Source: Syntrophorhabdaceae bacterium
GTDB taxonomy: Bacteria > Desulfobacterota > Syntrophorhabdia > Syntrophorhabdales > Syntrophorhabdaceae
DNA length: 45,802 bases
Assembly: GCA_036504895.1 (NCBI GenBank)
Contig: DASXUJ010000119.1
Span: forward strand, 1 to 45,802
Direction of reading: 5' to 3'
A program made the position numbers and the translations under genes. Shown here piece by piece: positions 45,096-45,802 of this stretch. Positions within the stretch are counted from its first letter, which is position 1. Every line of letters begins with the position of its first letter. The notes beneath the pieces are model-generated. The model ran no database searches, had not been told where the DNA came from, and saw only the letters and a list, made by a program, of their open reading frames with translations.

Positions 45096-45802
45096 ATTAT
45101 TCTTAGCCTCATTCCAAAGCCTGTCCATTGTCGCGAGAGAGGCTTTTTCTACGTCTGTCATTGTTTCAATGTAGCTGAATCTTCTGATAAATTTATCGCA
45201 CGTAAACCTGAGAGCGTCTTCCGGGTCTATGCCCTGAAACCTCGAGATATTTACTACGGTAAAGAGCAGGTCACCGATCTCTTCCCGCACGGCTTCTTTT
45301 GATCCCGATTTTTCCGCCTCTTTCAGCTCCCCTATCTCTTCCGTCAATTTTTTATAGATATCCTCTATTTCAGGCCAATCAAAGCCGACTTTGGCGGCTC
45401 TCCGCGAGATGATCGAGGCGCGAAGTAGTGCGGGCATCACTCTCGGCACATCGGCAAGGGGTGAATAGTTTTCTTTCTCTTTCTTTTTAATCTCTTCCCA
45501 TCTCAAATCGACAGGCATATCGCCGGAAGCGTCTCCGAATACATGGGGATGCCTGCGGTACATCTTTTCATATACGCGGGAGACTACCTCCCGTATGTCG
45601 AACCGGCCATCTTCCCTGCAGATCTGAGCGATAAATACAATATGGAAGAGTAGGTCCCCCAATTCCTCCTCCATGGCGGAATAATCATCCTTTTCTATCG
45701 CATCGATCAACTCGTATACTTCCTCAAGGAGATAGGTCTTGAACTCCTTCACCGTTTGCTTCTTATCCCAGGGGCAGCCCTTACCCCCTCTCAGGGTCTC
45801 CA
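45078..45802 (-). CDS. mazG: Nucleoside triphosphate pyrophosphohydrolase MazG, 5' end cut by the window
   Basis: Hydrolyses NTPs and dNTPs to the monophosphates. The frame stays open to the window edge and reads ETLRGGKGCPWDKKQTVKEF before the first GTG at 45752. That is the conserved MazG opening, so the true start lies outside and 45752 is not the start. Two MazG repeats are seen, each with the EExxE...D metal motif: LLEEVYELIDAI with EEELGDLLFHIVF, and EEIGELKEAEKSG with EEIGDLLFTVVN. Confidence 0.95.
   Translation of the reverse strand, partial: ETLRGGKGCPWDKKQTVKEFKTYLLEEVYELIDAIEKDDYSAMEEELGDLLFHIVFIAQICREDGRFDIREVVSRVYEKMYRRHPHVFGDASGDMPVDLRWEEIKKKEKENYSPLADVPRVMPALLRASIISRRAAKVGFDWPEIEDIYKKLTEEIGELKEAEKSGSKEAVREEIGDLLFTVVNISRFQGIDPEDALRFTCDKFIRRFSYIETMTDVEKASLATMDRLWNEAKNNEKGRD

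Noticed and set aside
1-45802. Mobile elements, CRISPR arrays, toxin-antitoxin or defence genes
   Set aside because: No transposase, integrase, cas, restriction or toxin signatures and no spaced direct-repeat array were found on either strand. MazG here is the housekeeping pyrophosphohydrolase.

Overview
The window reads as a chromosomal segment of a Gram-negative bacterium, most likely from the deltaproteobacterial (Desulfobacterota) side of the tree. The pointers are an outer-membrane beta-barrel with a signal peptide, the packed run cinA-thpR-recA-alaS, an FmdB zinc ribbon, a CobA-HemD fusion and a CysN with a degenerate APS-kinase tail. A Syntrophorhabdus-like host is my guess from the general look of the genes and is not proven by the sequence. 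I found no rRNA, tRNA, CRISPR array, phage gene or insertion sequence. Almost all of the window is well-packed protein coding sequence.

Layout. (1) 1-3250, minus strand: an outer-membrane protein, a small sigma-70-like factor whose leader carries a terminator, and just upstream a GAF-GAF-ANTAR protein. (2) 3311-11488, minus: one tight run of an unknown exported protein, hisA, hisF, hisI, pgpA, pncC/cinA, thpR, recA, alaS and a Crp/Fnr regulator, mostly overlapping by 1-4 bases or separated by short gaps. (3) 11727-13862, plus: a eukaryotic-type UDP-sugar pyrophosphorylase and an orphan NarL-type response regulator. They are followed by a 450-base intergenic region with an unidentified, strongly structured RNA candidate. 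(4) 14316-17926, minus: pyk and recG. (5) 18087-20962, plus: a macro-domain protein, purF, pyrE and a small exported protein, then 380 bases of palindromic repeats and engB (minus). (6) 22041-25951, plus: a phosphate-type ABC transporter operon (small ORF, pstS, pstC, pstA, pstB). (7) 25980-42109, minus: a 15-gene surface-glycan cluster. (8) 42371-45802: fmdB and a 51-residue protein, cobA-hemD, a cold-shock protein and mazG, which runs off the right edge.

How the genes work together. The glycan cluster begins from a strong promoter with cysC-cysD-cysN, which make PAPS. It continues with a Wzx-type flippase, a PAPS-type sulfotransferase, an asparagine-synthetase-like amidotransferase, and a dehydrogenase/aminotransferase/acetyltransferase trio of the WbpB/WbpE/WbpD kind. 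The last genes are methyltransferases, an acyltransferase and three glycosyltransferase-like genes. The simplest reading is a sulfated polysaccharide that contains acetamido-uronic acid, with its own sulfate-activation genes.

The two signals most worth following are regulatory RNAs. The first is the sigma-factor leader (1712-1843), where a hexaloop hairpin and an antiterminator-like hairpin precede an intrinsic terminator, beside the gene for an ANTAR protein, a class known to bind such RNAs. The second is the intergenic RNA candidate at 13960-14165, with nested long helices and two possible pseudoknots, which I could not match to a known family.
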